A stretch of 64,000 bases of DNA from Pedobacter sp. W3I1 (GCF_030816015.1 NZ_JAUSXN010000001.1:1488001-1552000); one strand, 5' to 3'; counted from the first letter of the stretch, positions 17,345 to 26,581 are shown. Notes: generated by a model not told the origin, from the letters alone. Translations and numbers: made by a program.

Positions 17345-17493
17345 TTGCTCATGATATAGATGATCCAAATACAGCGAAATGGTCAATAGGTACTGTTCAA
17401 ACTTTAAGAAATAAAAAAGGGAGGGTTATCCTTTTACATCGACATCGATGAATTCTCGTGTCTAGCGGGACTACAAGTTTTTCTCCCTCTTTT
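17345..17493 (-). ncRNA. Candidate bridge RNA of IS110 element 1
   Basis: It lies directly upstream of the transposase. The first loop is closed by AAAAGAGGGAG (17483-17493) with CTCCCTTTTTT (17413-17423). It holds TAGTCCCGCT (17464-17473), close to the flank AGTCCTGCT, and GTAAAAG (17431-17437), which can pair with CTTT of the other flank. The second loop holds CATTTCGCT (17373-17381), close to the element end CTTTACGCT, and ATGAG (17348-17352), the complement of the other end CTCAT. This is the target-loop plus donor-loop order known for IS110 bridge RNAs. The RNA ends are not defined. Confidence 0.7.
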
Positions 17494-17523
17494 GATTATT
17501 TTTATTATAAAGGTAAAGATATG

Positions 17524-17567
17524 AGCAGGACTGCATTTGCCAAGAGTCACAGGTGCTGCTTTTCCAA
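17524..17567 (+). repeat. 3' part of the R2-like repeat beyond IS110 element 1
   Basis: It contains AGCAGGACT and GCTGCTTTTCCAAA, matching the conserved AGCGGGACT block and the CTGCTTTTCAAA end of R2 copies. It starts exactly at the proposed element border. Confidence 0.5.
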
Positions 17568-17642
17568 AAAACAAAGCTATTTTGCTAATATTGACGGTTG
17601 ATTTAATTACAACATTACAACATCAAAAATTCCAACAATCCT

Positions 17643-17650
17643 TATCTTTG
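17643..17650 (+). promoter_or_regulatory. -7 box TATCTTTG before ispG
   Basis: Fits TAnnTTTG and lies 7 bases before the ispG ATG, which implies a very short leader or a leaderless-like transcript. Confidence 0.4.
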
Positions 17651-17657
17651 CAAACAG

Positions 17658-19637
17658 ATGGAAAATATATTGGCAAAACATGATCTGGCTGGCGGATATT
17701 GCAACAGTTTAACAGCTTATTCGAGGTATTTAACCCGCGAAGTTAACATAGGTGATATCGCTTTGGGTGGGCATAATCCCATCCGGATCCAATCGATGAC
17801 CACTACCGATACCATGGATACTTTGGGTACTGTAGAGCAGACTATTCGGATGGTAGAATCTGGCTGTGAATATGTTCGTATCACTGCCCCTAGCATTAAA
17901 GAAGCCGAAAATCTGGCCAATATTAAAAAAGAACTGCGTTTCCGCGGCTATAACGTGCCTTTAATTGCCGATATTCATTTTACGCCAAACGCAGCAGAAA
18001 TGGCTGCACGTATTGTAGAAAAAGTAAGGGTTAACCCAGGCAATTACGCAGATAAAAAGAAATTCGAGAATATAGAATATACACAGGATGCTTACAATGC
18101 AGAACTAAGCCGAATTTACAAAAAGTTTATCCCTTTAGTTAAAATCTGTAAAGAGTATGGCACCGCCATGCGTATCGGCACAAACCATGGATCGCTTTCT
18201 GACAGGATTATGAGCCATTATGGCGATACTCCTCGCGGAATGGTTGAATCGGCAATGGAGTTTATCCGCATGTGCGAAGACCAGAATTATTATAATCTGG
18301 TGATCTCGATGAAAGCCAGCAATACCCAGGTGATGGTTCAAGCCTATCGCTTATTGGTTGAAACCATGGCTAAAGAAGGGATGAATTATCCCCTGCATTT
18401 AGGCGTAACAGAAGCCGGTGATGGCGAAGATGGCCGCATTAAATCAGCCGTTGGTATTGGAACTTTGTTAGAAGATGGCTTGGGCGATACCATTCGTGTT
18501 TCGTTAACCGAAGACCCTGAATTTGAAGCACCAGTAGCTAAGGCTTTGGGAGATCGATATGCTTTAAGGAGTCTGAAGTCCAAAGTCGGAAGTCCTGAGT
18601 CCAACAATCCTCGCCATACGCTCAACGCCCACCGCCCAACTTACAGTCCTTACGAGTACAACCGCCGAATTACCAATCCTGTTCAGCACGTTGGCGGGCA
18701 TCATCATCCGGTAGTGATGATTGATGTTTCGAAAGAAAATTTAAAAGATCCTTACTTTTTAAGTTCAGTTGGTTACAATTACAACGCAGGTTTAGATAAA
18801 TATAATTTGGCCGATCAGGCTTGCGATTTAGCTTATTTGGGAGATAACCTGCCATCTTTTTCTTTCCCCGGAAATTTAAAACAGGTTTACAATTACCAAA
18901 CATGGTTAAACCTTAAAGATAAAAACAACTGCCACCCTTTATTCTCTTTTGAAGAGTTTAACAAAGCTGATCATAAAGATGAGTTATTAAACTTTGTTGA
19001 AGTTGATGCAGGAACTTTCCAGCCTTCCAACCTTCCAACTTTCCAATCTAATGTTGTTCTGATTTTAAAAACGTCAGCTACTCACGGAATGGCAGAGCAA
19101 AGAGCATTTTTTGTTTCGTTGCAAGAGAAAAATATTCAGATCCCGGTAATTATTAAAAGAACTTATCAGGATGCAGATGCCGATCATTTGATGCTTTATG
19201 CCGCAACCGATATCGGCGCTTTATTTACCGATGGTTTTGGAGACGGTGTGTGGATTGATGCAGAAGGTCAAAACCTTTCATTAATTAATTCTACCAGTTT
19301 TGGGATTTTACAGGCTACACGTACCCGCATCAGTAAAACAGAGTACATCTCTTGCCCTAGTTGTGGTAGAACACTTTTCGACTTGCAGGAAACCACACAA
19401 TTGATCCGCTCGCGTACAGACCACTTAAAAGGAATAAAAATTGGTATCATGGGTTGCATTGTTAACGGACCAGGTGAAATGGCTGATGCCGATTACGGTT
19501 ATGTAGGTACTGGTCCCGATAAAATTACTTTATACCGCGGTAAAGAAGTGGTAAAGAAAAATGTAACGACGGCTTATGCCTTAGACGAACTGATCGATAT
19601 TATCAAAGATGATGGTAACTGGGTAGAAAAGATTTAA
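17658..19637 (+). CDS. ispG: 4-hydroxy-3-methylbut-2-enyl diphosphate synthase, long form
   Basis: Iron-sulfur enzyme of the MEP pathway, converting MEcPP to HMBPP for isoprenoid synthesis. The TIM-barrel part starts with IGDIALGGHNPIRIQSMTTTDT, an extra middle domain (about 290-540) marks the long Bacteroidota/plant-type form, and the C-terminal iron-sulfur domain has ISCPSCGRTLFDLQ and IMGCIVNGPGEMADADYGY with the cluster cysteines. At 659 residues it is slightly longer than usual. Two stretches, near residues 305-318 and 453-464, are encoded by DNA that looks like intergenic repeats and keeps the frame. Confidence 0.95.
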   Translation: MENILAKHDLAGGYCNSLTAYSRYLTREVNIGDIALGGHNPIRIQSMTTTDTMDTLGTVEQTIRMVESGCEYVRITAPSIKEAENLANIKKELRFRGYNVPLIADIHFTPNAAEMAARIVEKVRVNPGNYADKKKFENIEYTQDAYNAELSRIYKKFIPLVKICKEYGTAMRIGTNHGSLSDRIMSHYGDTPRGMVESAMEFIRMCEDQNYYNLVISMKASNTQVMVQAYRLLVETMAKEGMNYPLHLGVTEAGDGEDGRIKSAVGIGTLLEDGLGDTIRVSLTEDPEFEAPVAKALGDRYALRSLKSKVGSPESNNPRHTLNAHRPTYSPYEYNRRITNPVQHVGGHHHPVVMIDVSKENLKDPYFLSSVGYNYNAGLDKYNLADQACDLAYLGDNLPSFSFPGNLKQVYNYQTWLNLKDKNNCHPLFSFEEFNKADHKDELLNFVEVDAGTFQPSNLPTFQSNVVLILKTSATHGMAEQRAFFVSLQEKNIQIPVIIKRTYQDADADHLMLYAATDIGALFTDGFGDGVWIDAEGQNLSLINSTSFGILQATRTRISKTEYISCPSCGRTLFDLQETTQLIRSRTDHLKGIKIGIMGCIVNGPGEMADADYGYVGTGPDKITLYRGKEVVKKNVTTAYALDELIDIIKDDGNWVEKI

Positions 19638-19676
19638 TAATTAATACTGCGCGCCGTGGTTTGTGTGCTTACAATA

Positions 19677-19915
19677 TTGTCATTCTGAGCACAGCGAAGA
19701 ATCTTTATAAAGCGTAATTTTAATTAACTAATTTTATTTTCGGTCTGTGAGGACACAGACCGAGGAGTTCTCAAATTATTTTGCCATATGTCATTCTGAG
19801 CCTTATCCCCCTGGTCTGTGTCCTCACAGACCAGTATAAAGTGTAATTATAATTAACTCATTTTTATTTTGGATCTTCACGACAGATTCTTCATTACATT
19901 CAGAATGACAAAGAC
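19677..19915. repeat. Nested palindromic repeat region
   Basis: The outer arms are GTCATTCTGAG near 19677 and CAGAATGACA near 19905. Inside lie two hairpins built on GGTCTGTG and CACAGACC (19742-19761 and 19813-19832), each followed or preceded by a copy of an AT-rich block reading about ATAAAGYGTAATTWTAATTAACT. It fills the gap between ispG and the mscS-like gene, and no gene is seen in it. Confidence 0.6.
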
Positions 19916-19958
19916 TAAAGAACCATTTAAATTACTGATCAATAAATCATAAATTGCC

Positions 19959-21237
19959 TTGATGAATATCCCGGAGTTTCAAACCTTGTTTAACGAACTT
20001 AGAAACTGGCTTGCAGGTAAAGGGCTGGTTGGTGGCGAACTGATTTATGCTTATTTTTTTATCGGACTGGTTGGCGTTACGTTATTTCTGTTTATTACCA
20101 TATTTGTAACCCGCCAAATTTTTATCGGTGTAGTAAAAAGTGCAAAAACTAAGTCTGACTGGCAAAAAGCGCTGTTCGAATTCCGTGTTTTCAGGGCATT
20201 TGCATTAATATTTGGTGCTTACATCATCTACAACGTTGTTCCCTACCTTTTTATCGATTTTAAAAACTGGCTATTTTATGCTTTAATATTTGCTAAAATC
20301 TATATGGTTTTAGCGGTAATGTTTGCCATAAATGCATTTCTAAATGCTTTGGTGTCTATCATGGAATCATCAAAGAAATATGCTGATAAACCGATCAGGA
20401 GTTACAAACAGGTGACCAAAATCGTGTTTTATATCGTTGGTTTTGTGCTTATTCTGTCGATTATTCTGGGCGAATCGCCCTTGTATGTTTTTGGTGGGTT
20501 TTGGTGCAGTTACCGCTGTTTTTATTCTGGTTTTCAGAGATCCGATTTTGGGTTTTGTAGCTTCGGTACAAATGAGCGCCATCGACTTGGTGAGGGTGGG
20601 TGATTGGATAACCGTAGAAAAATACGGTGCAGATGGTGAAGTAACCGAAATTAATTTAACCACCATTAAGGTGCGCAACTGGGATAAAACCGTAACCATA
20701 GTGCCTAGTTACGCCATTGTTAGCGAATCGTTTAAGAATTGGCGGGCGATGGAAGAAAGTGAGGGCAGGAGGATTAAACGCCACATCAATATTAAAATTT
20801 CGAGCATTAAATTCTGTGATGATGAATTGATTGGAAGGCTGCAGAGCATCGATTTTCTGAAAGATTACCTGAAAGAAACGCAGCAATTTATTGAGCGGTA
20901 TAATGCCGAAAATACAGTGAATCCCAATAATCTGGTTAACGGTCGGCATATGACCAATATTGGCACTTTTAGGGTTTATGCAGAGAAATACCTCGAAAGT
21001 AATCCGCACATTAATACCGATTTAACTTTCATGGTGCGCCAGTTACAGGCTACAGAAAACGGCCTTCCCATTGAGATTTATGTGTTCTCGAAAGAAAAAG
21101 GATTAAAACGTTTCGAAGAAGTTGCCGCAGATATTTTTGATCATTTATTGGCTGCGGTACCATACTTTGACCTTGAAATTTTCCAAAGCCCTAGTGGTAG
21201 TGATATGCGTAATTTTGTAAGGAGAGGGGATGATTAA
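19959..21237 (+). pseudogene. MscS-family mechanosensitive channel, frameshifted
   Basis: Small-conductance mechanosensitive channel family, inner membrane. The first frame (19959 on) gives four hydrophobic segments up to ILGESPLYV. The second frame continues with LVGFGAVTAVFILVFRDPILGFVASVQMSAIDLVRVGDWI and the cytoplasmic beta domain (DGEVTEINLTTIKVRNWDKTV, then VPSYAIV). The break is at the T run 20488-20492; four T instead of five restores one 425-residue frame without other defects. It is either a recent mutation, phase variation or a sequencing error. Confidence 0.88.
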
Positions 21238-21683
21238 TCATCCCCGGGGTTCTCTAGCATAATAATATCTTCAATCCTATCTTTTACATACTCAATCAAT
21301 TTTTGATTTTTAAAATCAAACCATAATTGCCTGTATTCTCCTGAATTATCTATTTCGTATTTAAATTCTCTGAATGGTTTTCTTTTATTAAGTGCCTCGA
21401 GTAGTGTAACTTTTATCCGTGTATTATCGGGTAGCTCATCCGTAAATTCTTCCATCATCCTAAATGATTCTCTTGAATCAGGTTGCTCAATTTCCCTGTA
21501 CTCACTTGAATTTGTTTCTAACTCTTTTATATCCTCGTCCCAAGCATCATTGTAAGCTGGATCAAAGCCCTCATCGGTTGGTAGGAAAATCAATCTATTG
21601 TTTTTAATATTCCAGTGGCACACAAAGCCACAGTCAATTGTTTCCGCTATTTCTTTAATTTGTTCTGGGGTTAAAGCAATCAT
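21234..21683 (-). CDS. UPF0158 family protein
   Basis: 149 residues starting MIALTPEQIKEIAETIDCGF, the typical beginning of UPF0158, followed by HWNIKNNRLIFLPTDE and a C-terminal FKYEIDNSGEYRQLWFDFKN. The family has no established function. The ATG at 21683 is chosen because upstream codons overlap the hydrolase gene and lack similarity. Its stop overlaps the mscS stop by three bases on the opposite strand. Confidence 0.75.
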   Translation of the reverse strand: MIALTPEQIKEIAETIDCGFVCHWNIKNNRLIFLPTDEGFDPAYNDAWDEDIKELETNSSEYREIEQPDSRESFRMMEEFTDELPDNTRIKVTLLEALNKRKPFREFKYEIDNSGEYRQLWFDFKNQKLIEYVKDRIEDIIMLENPGDD

Positions 21684-21693
21684 TATTTTAAAA

Positions 21694-22521
21694 TTATCCT
21701 TCATCCAAAAATAACAAAACCTTTTCACAAACCTTAAATAAAAGTGGAGGCAAAGTATCGTTATTATAGGGCTGTGTTGCACCATAAACATGGTTGGCAC
21801 CTTCAATTTTAACCAACCTGCTGCCAGGGTTGGCTTCTGCCAAAGTTTGCGCCGTTTCAAAAGGAACATTTACGTCATCATCACCATGGATAATTAACCA
21901 GGGGATGTTTACCCGTTTTGCTGCATCTAAAATATTCAATGCTGCTGCATTTTCTTCCAGATCTTCCAATAAGGTTACATTTAAAGGCATTTGCTCCTTC
22001 GTACGGGCATTAATAACGAATATTTTGCCGTTTTTTTTCCATTCTGCTTCCTGTTCTTTTTTCCAAAGACTGCTAAAATCGCCAATGGCGCTCCAGGTAA
22101 TCAGTTTGTTTATCCTCAGGTCGTTAGCAGCCTCAATGATGGATAACCCACCGCCACGGCTATGGCCGATGAGGTTTACTTTGGTTTCTTTACCGTAAGC
22201 TTTTTCAATAAAATCGAGTATGGCATTTAAGTCAAAAAGTTCTTTCGATACGGTATTTCGGGCAAAGGCATCCATATCGGTTACATCTTTCGGATCATCA
22301 ACAGGAACACCGCTGTGTGATAAATTGAATTTGATGTAACGGTAGCCATTGCTGGCAAAGTACCGGGCCACTAAATTGTGCGCACCCCAATCTTTAAAGC
22401 CTTTAAAACCATGAACAAAAAGTACAATGGGTGTGTTGGGGTTTTTTTCATCAAAAGTGATATCGCCAATAATTAATTTTCCGTCTGAACCGCTAAGGCT
22501 AAAATTGCTTTGTGTAATCAT
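21694..22521 (-). CDS. Alpha/beta-hydrolase
   Basis: 275-residue cytoplasmic serine hydrolase. It has VLFVHGFKGFKDWGAHN (oxyanion region), the nucleophile elbow GHSRGGG, the acid region IIHGDDDVNVP and the likely His in GANHVYGA. Closest to dienelactone hydrolase or prolyl oligopeptidase-type esterases; the substrate is unknown. It ends 10 bases before the UPF0158 start on the same strand. Confidence 0.85.
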   Translation of the reverse strand: MITQSNFSLSGSDGKLIIGDITFDEKNPNTPIVLFVHGFKGFKDWGAHNLVARYFASNGYRYIKFNLSHSGVPVDDPKDVTDMDAFARNTVSKELFDLNAILDFIEKAYGKETKVNLIGHSRGGGLSIIEAANDLRINKLITWSAIGDFSSLWKKEQEAEWKKNGKIFVINARTKEQMPLNVTLLEDLEENAAALNILDAAKRVNIPWLIIHGDDDVNVPFETAQTLAEANPGSRLVKIEGANHVYGATQPYNNDTLPPLLFKVCEKVLLFLDEG

Positions 22522-22655
22522 CGTTTAAGGAATTGGTACAAAATATAAACCTACAAAATCTAATTTTGTTGTGTATTTTTTGCATTAACCTGATGGATGG
22601 ATTTGTTATAGAAGCGCCAAGAAAACCATTAATAGTGGCAGAGGCCTATATTATC

Positions 22656-22785
22656 TAAACCCGATAACAGTGGAAATACTTTTTGTTGCAGGTTTTCGAC
22701 AAACTCAGACTAACATTCCCAAAAAGATTGTAACGAATAGCGGGGCTAACACTAAAATGAAATACAGCTCCTGCTTTTCAAAAAA
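22656..22785 (+). repeat. R2 dispersed repeat, copy C
   Basis: Starts TAAACCCGATAACAG, contains AGCGGGGCTAAC and ends CTCCTGCTTTTCAAA. Between are AT-rich stretches with facing TTTTTG and CAAAAA runs. Confidence 0.65.
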
Positions 22786-22791
22786 ATAAAA

Positions 22792-23183
22792 TTACCCATT
22801 ACGATTTTTATAATAATACCATACCCAACAGATAAACAATAGCTGCAAAGGCAACCTTGCCCAGGCTATAAATGGGTGTAGCTGATATTTTGCCAAATAT
22901 GAACGGCATCTTCTGGATCATGTAGATGTGCGCGTAAAAAGGCAACCAACATCAGTATAATTAACAGTGCCGCTAGTTTTCTGTCATCTTAATCTACAAT
23001 AAATCCAAAAACGATTTTTAATATTCCTGAGAAATAAATTAAATAACCATGCGCAGGCAACCATTTTGGCCTAATTACGTAATATACTGCAATGGATAAA
23101 AAGTGGTTACATCTAGCCAAAACGTAGAAGAGGGCATAAATCCAAAGAAAAATGATACAGATTGGTTTGTTTATATAAATCAA
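22792..23183 (-). pseudogene. Remnant of a DoxX-like membrane protein gene
   Basis: The minus-strand frame from 23183 gives FLARCN-like sequence followed by HFLSIAVYYVIRPKWLPAHG, YLIYFSGILKIVFGFIVD, then a stop at 22989-22991. The same frame continues with DDRKLAALLIILMLVAFLRAHLH, and a different frame after about 22875 gives PFIAWARLPLQLLFICWVW. The pattern resembles DoxX-type small membrane proteins (conserved HF, PPWLP-like and RLPLQ blocks). One stop and one frame change mean it is probably dead. The family call is tentative. Confidence 0.45.
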
Positions 23184-23275
23184 TGTGGCTTGATTAATCT
23201 TTAATCCCTTTATTTAAAACCGTTCTAAATTGATGTAAATTACAGGTTAATGACAGTCACATGCGTTCACCGTGT

Positions 23276-23283
23276 TACTTTTG
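23276..23283 (+). promoter_or_regulatory. -7 box TACTTTTG before hemA
   Basis: Exact TAnnTTTG match 31 bases before the hemA start codon; a -33 box is not clear. Confidence 0.4.
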
Positions 23284-23313
23284 TATCCCGATAATAGTTA
23301 ATAACGGAAGCAC

Positions 23314-24540
23314 TTGGAATATTTAAAAGTAATAGCTTTTACGCATCACCACATCGACCTGAAATCTTTAGGGAAATTAGTTATTTGTGATCAGAGTTTA
23401 GATAGCAGGTTGAAGAATGTTCAAGCAGAACTTCCCGTTAGCGAAATTTTTTATATTGGAACATGTAACCGTGTAGAGTTTGTTTTCCTTACCAAAGAGA
23501 AGACTGACAAGGAATTTGTAACCAGATTTCTTACTGTTTTAGACATGGGCCTGCCTCCTGAATTTATGGAGCGTTTTCTTGATAATGTTTCTGTTTACGA
23601 AAATGAAGAGGCTTTTAATCATTTACTCAGAACATCGTGTTCTTTAGAGAGTTTGGTGGTTGGCGAAAAGGAAATCCTTGCTCAGATCCGTAAAGCTTAC
23701 GAAAACTGCCGCGATGCAGGATTTACCGGCGATTACATGCGTATGATCATGGAGCGTGTGGTTAAAACCGCAAAAGAAGTTTATACGCACACCAATATTT
23801 CAAAAAATCCCGTTTCTGTTGTTTCATTGGCCTACCGCAAGCTAAAAGAGTTAAACATGTGCGGCAACTCGCGTATCTTGATTATTGGTGCTGGCGAAAC
23901 GAATCAGAACATTGCAAAATACCTTAACAAACATAAATATTCCAATTTCTCGATTTTCAACCGTACTTTTTCTAAGGCCGAATCTTTAGCAGGAGAGTTA
24001 GGTGGTAAGGCTTACCCTTTAGCATCACTTGAAGATTTTAATGAGGGATTTGATGTGATTATTACCTGTACTGGTTCTACTGAGGCGATTATTAACGAAG
24101 CATTATACGCTAAACTGTTAAATGGCGATCAGGGCAAAAAGGTAATTGTAGATTTGGCCATTCCGAATGATGTTACCCCTGCAGTGATCCATAACAACCC
24201 TGTACATTATATTGAGGTAGAATCGCTGAAAGAGGTGGCGCGCAAAAATATCCAGGAACGTTATAACGAACTGGTGCATGCCGAAGAAATTATCAGCAAT
24301 AACATTACCGAATTTTTCTCTGTTTTAAAACAACGCCGTATCGAACTGGCGATGCAGGAAGTGCCAAGAAAGATTAAAGAAATCAAAAATACAGCCATAA
24401 ATGGCGTATTTGCTGAGGAAATTAGTCAGATGGATGAAGCCTCGCGAGAAGTTTTAGAACGTGTAATGAACTACATGGAGAAAAAATACATCAGCGTTCC
24501 GATGGTAATGGCCAAAGAAATTTTGGTTAATCAACCTTAA
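23314..24540 (+). CDS. hemA: Glutamyl-tRNA reductase
   Basis: First committed enzyme of C5-pathway tetrapyrrole synthesis, reducing glutamyl-tRNA to glutamate-1-semialdehyde. The active-site Cys51 lies in YIGTCNRVEF, the conserved block SLESLVVGEKEILAQIRKAY follows, and the NADPH domain has ILIIGAGETNQNIAKYL. 408 residues, near the usual length. The start is a TTG (MEYLKVIAFTHH), chosen because similarity begins there. It opens the heme gene region. Confidence 0.95.
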   Translation: MEYLKVIAFTHHHIDLKSLGKLVICDQSLDSRLKNVQAELPVSEIFYIGTCNRVEFVFLTKEKTDKEFVTRFLTVLDMGLPPEFMERFLDNVSVYENEEAFNHLLRTSCSLESLVVGEKEILAQIRKAYENCRDAGFTGDYMRMIMERVVKTAKEVYTHTNISKNPVSVVSLAYRKLKELNMCGNSRILIIGAGETNQNIAKYLNKHKYSNFSIFNRTFSKAESLAGELGGKAYPLASLEDFNEGFDVIITCTGSTEAIINEALYAKLLNGDQGKKVIVDLAIPNDVTPAVIHNNPVHYIEVESLKEVARKNIQERYNELVHAEEIISNNITEFFSVLKQRRIELAMQEVPRKIKEIKNTAINGVFAEEISQMDEASREVLERVMNYMEKKYISVPMVMAKEILVNQP

Positions 24541-24972
24541 TTTTCCCCTTATTCTTTTTCTGTCATTCTTCGTTTGTGTCATCCTGAATGAAATGAAGGA
24601 TCTTTCTTTTCAAGGTAATCCTGAAAAAATCTCTTATCCATATATTAGATAAGTGAAGTCAGGTATTTCCATTTCAATTGGATTAATCTAAAGGGATCTG
24701 ATTAAGTGTAAGAGGGTAACATCTTACATCACGGATAACTTGGGTTCATCTTTCAAAATACAATCATATTCCTAATTTTTTTCCGTTGTCATGCTGAGCG
24801 TAGTCGAAGCACCTTCAAACGATCACGCTTGGACACTCCCACCTAAATCATTAATTTATTGCATTCCAGCTTTCATTATGTCTTAAATGTCACAGAAATC
24901 CTTTAAATTATACCTTCTGTAACCTCACTGTCTCATTTTTAAACAATTCATGGTATAAACCACTAATTAAAT
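24541..24972. other. Intergenic region hemA-hemCD, repeat-like, no gene
   Basis: About 430 bases without a believable ORF. It contains single repeat arms such as GTCATCCTGAATGAAATGAAGG (24589 region, given in part) and GTCATGCTGAGCGTAGTCGA (24789), which are relatives of R1 tips. Otherwise only the -7 box at its end is recognisable. Confidence 0.5.
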
Positions 24973-24980
24973 TAAATTTG
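24973..24980 (+). promoter_or_regulatory. -7 box TAAATTTG before hemCD
   Basis: Exact TAnnTTTG match, 20 bases before the GTG start of hemCD. Confidence 0.45.
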
Positions 24981-25000
24981 CAACTCATTTAACCTTTATA

Positions 25001-26581
25001 GTGAAGAAATTAACCATTGGAACACGCGGTAGCGACCTGGCTTTATGGCAAGCAAATCATATAAAAGATGAATTGGCTGCAATTGGAATAGAAGCAGAAA
25101 TAAAAATCATTAAAACGCAGGGCGATAAAATCCTGAATTTAAGATTAGATAAACTGGAAGGCAAAGGCTTTTTTACCAAAGAATTGGAAGAAGAACTTTT
25201 GGGTGGAACAATTGATCTGGCTGTGCATTGCCTTAAAGATTTACCCACTACGCATCCCGATGGATTAATTATCGCTGCTTTACCACCACGAGAAGAAGCA
25301 AGTGAATATCTTTTGATTTTAAAAGATTGTGTAGATGTTTCGCAAAAGCTTTCATTAAAAAAAGGTGCAATGGTGGGTACTTCATCCAATCGCCGCAAAG
25401 CCCAGTTATTGGGTTTACGCCCCGATTTAGAAGTTGAAGATTTACGCGGAAATGTACCCACCCGTATTCAAAAGCTCCGTGATGAAGATTACGATGCCAT
25501 TCTGATTGCAAAAGCAGGTGTTAAACGCTTAAATCTTGATGTAAGCGATTTACATGTAGAAGAGTTAGAAACCACTGAGTTTATCCCTGCGCCGGCACAA
25601 GGCGCTTTGGCTATTCAGATCAGGGAAAATGATACCGAACTTTTTGATGCACTACAAAAATTGCACGATCCGGAAACAGCAGAAACAGTAACTGTAGAGC
25701 GTAAGGTTTTAAACCTTTTCGAAGGTGGTTGCCACATGCCATTGGGCTGTTATTGCAAAAAGGAAAACGGAAAATTCGAAATATGGACTTCAAAGGCCGA
25801 AACCGCCGACCATTTTCCTGAGCGTTTGTTTTTACGCGCAGAAAGTACCGAAGGTTTGGCAGAAAAAATTGTGAGCAAATTTAATGTAGAAAGAAAGAAG
25901 CCGGCAAAGGTTTTCATCTCGCGCGAAATTGGCGAACACAGTTATTTTCGCAGGGCACTAGAAAATAATAATATTGAAATAGAAGGACGTTCGTTAATCC
26001 GTACGTTTCCGATAGTAACTGTTTTAGATCAGTTTATTTTAAGGCATGTAGATTGGGTTTTCTTCAGTAGCCGCAACAGTGTCGAATATTTTTTCAACTT
26101 AAAACCATTGCTGCCAAAGAAAACAAAATTTGGTGTAGTTGGAAGAGGTTCGGAAGATGCCTTGCGGAAATTTGGCCATATTGCTGATTTTGTTGGCGAG
26201 AGTGGCGATATTACCGAAGTTGCAGAAGATTTTGCGCAATTGGTTAGTGGTCAGCAAGTATTGTTTCCAAGAGCACAGGATTCTTTACAGTCTATTCAAA
26301 AATCATTACCAGCTGACGCTAAAATAATCGATCTGCCGATTTACGAAACCGTAATCGAAGAAGATATAGACCAGAGTTATGCCGATGTGCTCATTTTCAC
26401 CAGCCCTTCAAACGTTGATGCCTATTTCGCTGATAATTTATTGGAGCCAGGTCAACAGGTAATTGCCATTGGAAACTCTACAGGTAAGAAATTTGATGAA
26501 ATGGGAGTGAAATATGCTTTGCCTTACTCACCTGATGAAATTGGATTGGCTGAAGCTGTTTTTGGAATAGAGATAAAGTAG
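25001..26581 (+). CDS. hemC-hemD: Fused porphobilinogen deaminase and uroporphyrinogen-III synthase
   Basis: A 526-residue two-domain enzyme. Residues 1-300 are HemC, which builds hydroxymethylbilane: TIGTRGSDLALWQANHI, LKDLPT, GTSSNRRKAQLL, and the dipyrromethane cofactor Cys244 in GGCHMPLG. Residues from about 303 are HemD, which cyclises the product: VFISREIG, WVFFSSRNSVEYF and LIFTSPSNVDAYF. The fusion would channel the unstable linear tetrapyrrole. Start codon is GTG. A short repeat-rich gap follows, then hemB. Confidence 0.94.
   Translation: MKKLTIGTRGSDLALWQANHIKDELAAIGIEAEIKIIKTQGDKILNLRLDKLEGKGFFTKELEEELLGGTIDLAVHCLKDLPTTHPDGLIIAALPPREEASEYLLILKDCVDVSQKLSLKKGAMVGTSSNRRKAQLLGLRPDLEVEDLRGNVPTRIQKLRDEDYDAILIAKAGVKRLNLDVSDLHVEELETTEFIPAPAQGALAIQIRENDTELFDALQKLHDPETAETVTVERKVLNLFEGGCHMPLGCYCKKENGKFEIWTSKAETADHFPERLFLRAESTEGLAEKIVSKFNVERKKPAKVFISREIGEHSYFRRALENNNIEIEGRSLIRTFPIVTVLDQFILRHVDWVFFSSRNSVEYFFNLKPLLPKKTKFGVVGRGSEDALRKFGHIADFVGESGDITEVAEDFAQLVSGQQVLFPRAQDSLQSIQKSLPADAKIIDLPIYETVIEEDIDQSYADVLIFTSPSNVDAYFADNLLEPGQQVIAIGNSTGKKFDEMGVKYALPYSPDEIGLAEAVFGIEIK

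Larger units (their letters stand above)
16111..17525 (-). mobile_element. IS110-family insertion element 1
   Basis: About 1.4 kb, with one transposase on the minus strand and a structured noncoding end upstream of it. There are no terminal inverted repeats, normal for IS110. I place the ends by a shared dinucleotide (CT on the minus strand, AG at 16109-16110 and 17524-17525) and by agreement with the guide loops of the RNA candidate. The reconstituted target on the minus strand is AGTCCTG-CT-TTACTCC. Confidence 0.75.

Noticed and set aside
21684..21869. N-terminal extension of the UPF0158 protein
   Set aside because: It overlaps the coding end of the hydrolase gene, and the family sequence starts at MIALTPEQ.
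22805..22906. Minus-strand ORF of 33 codons with a membrane-like sequence
   Set aside because: It overlaps the DoxX-like remnant and could be a piece of it in another frame; too short to claim.
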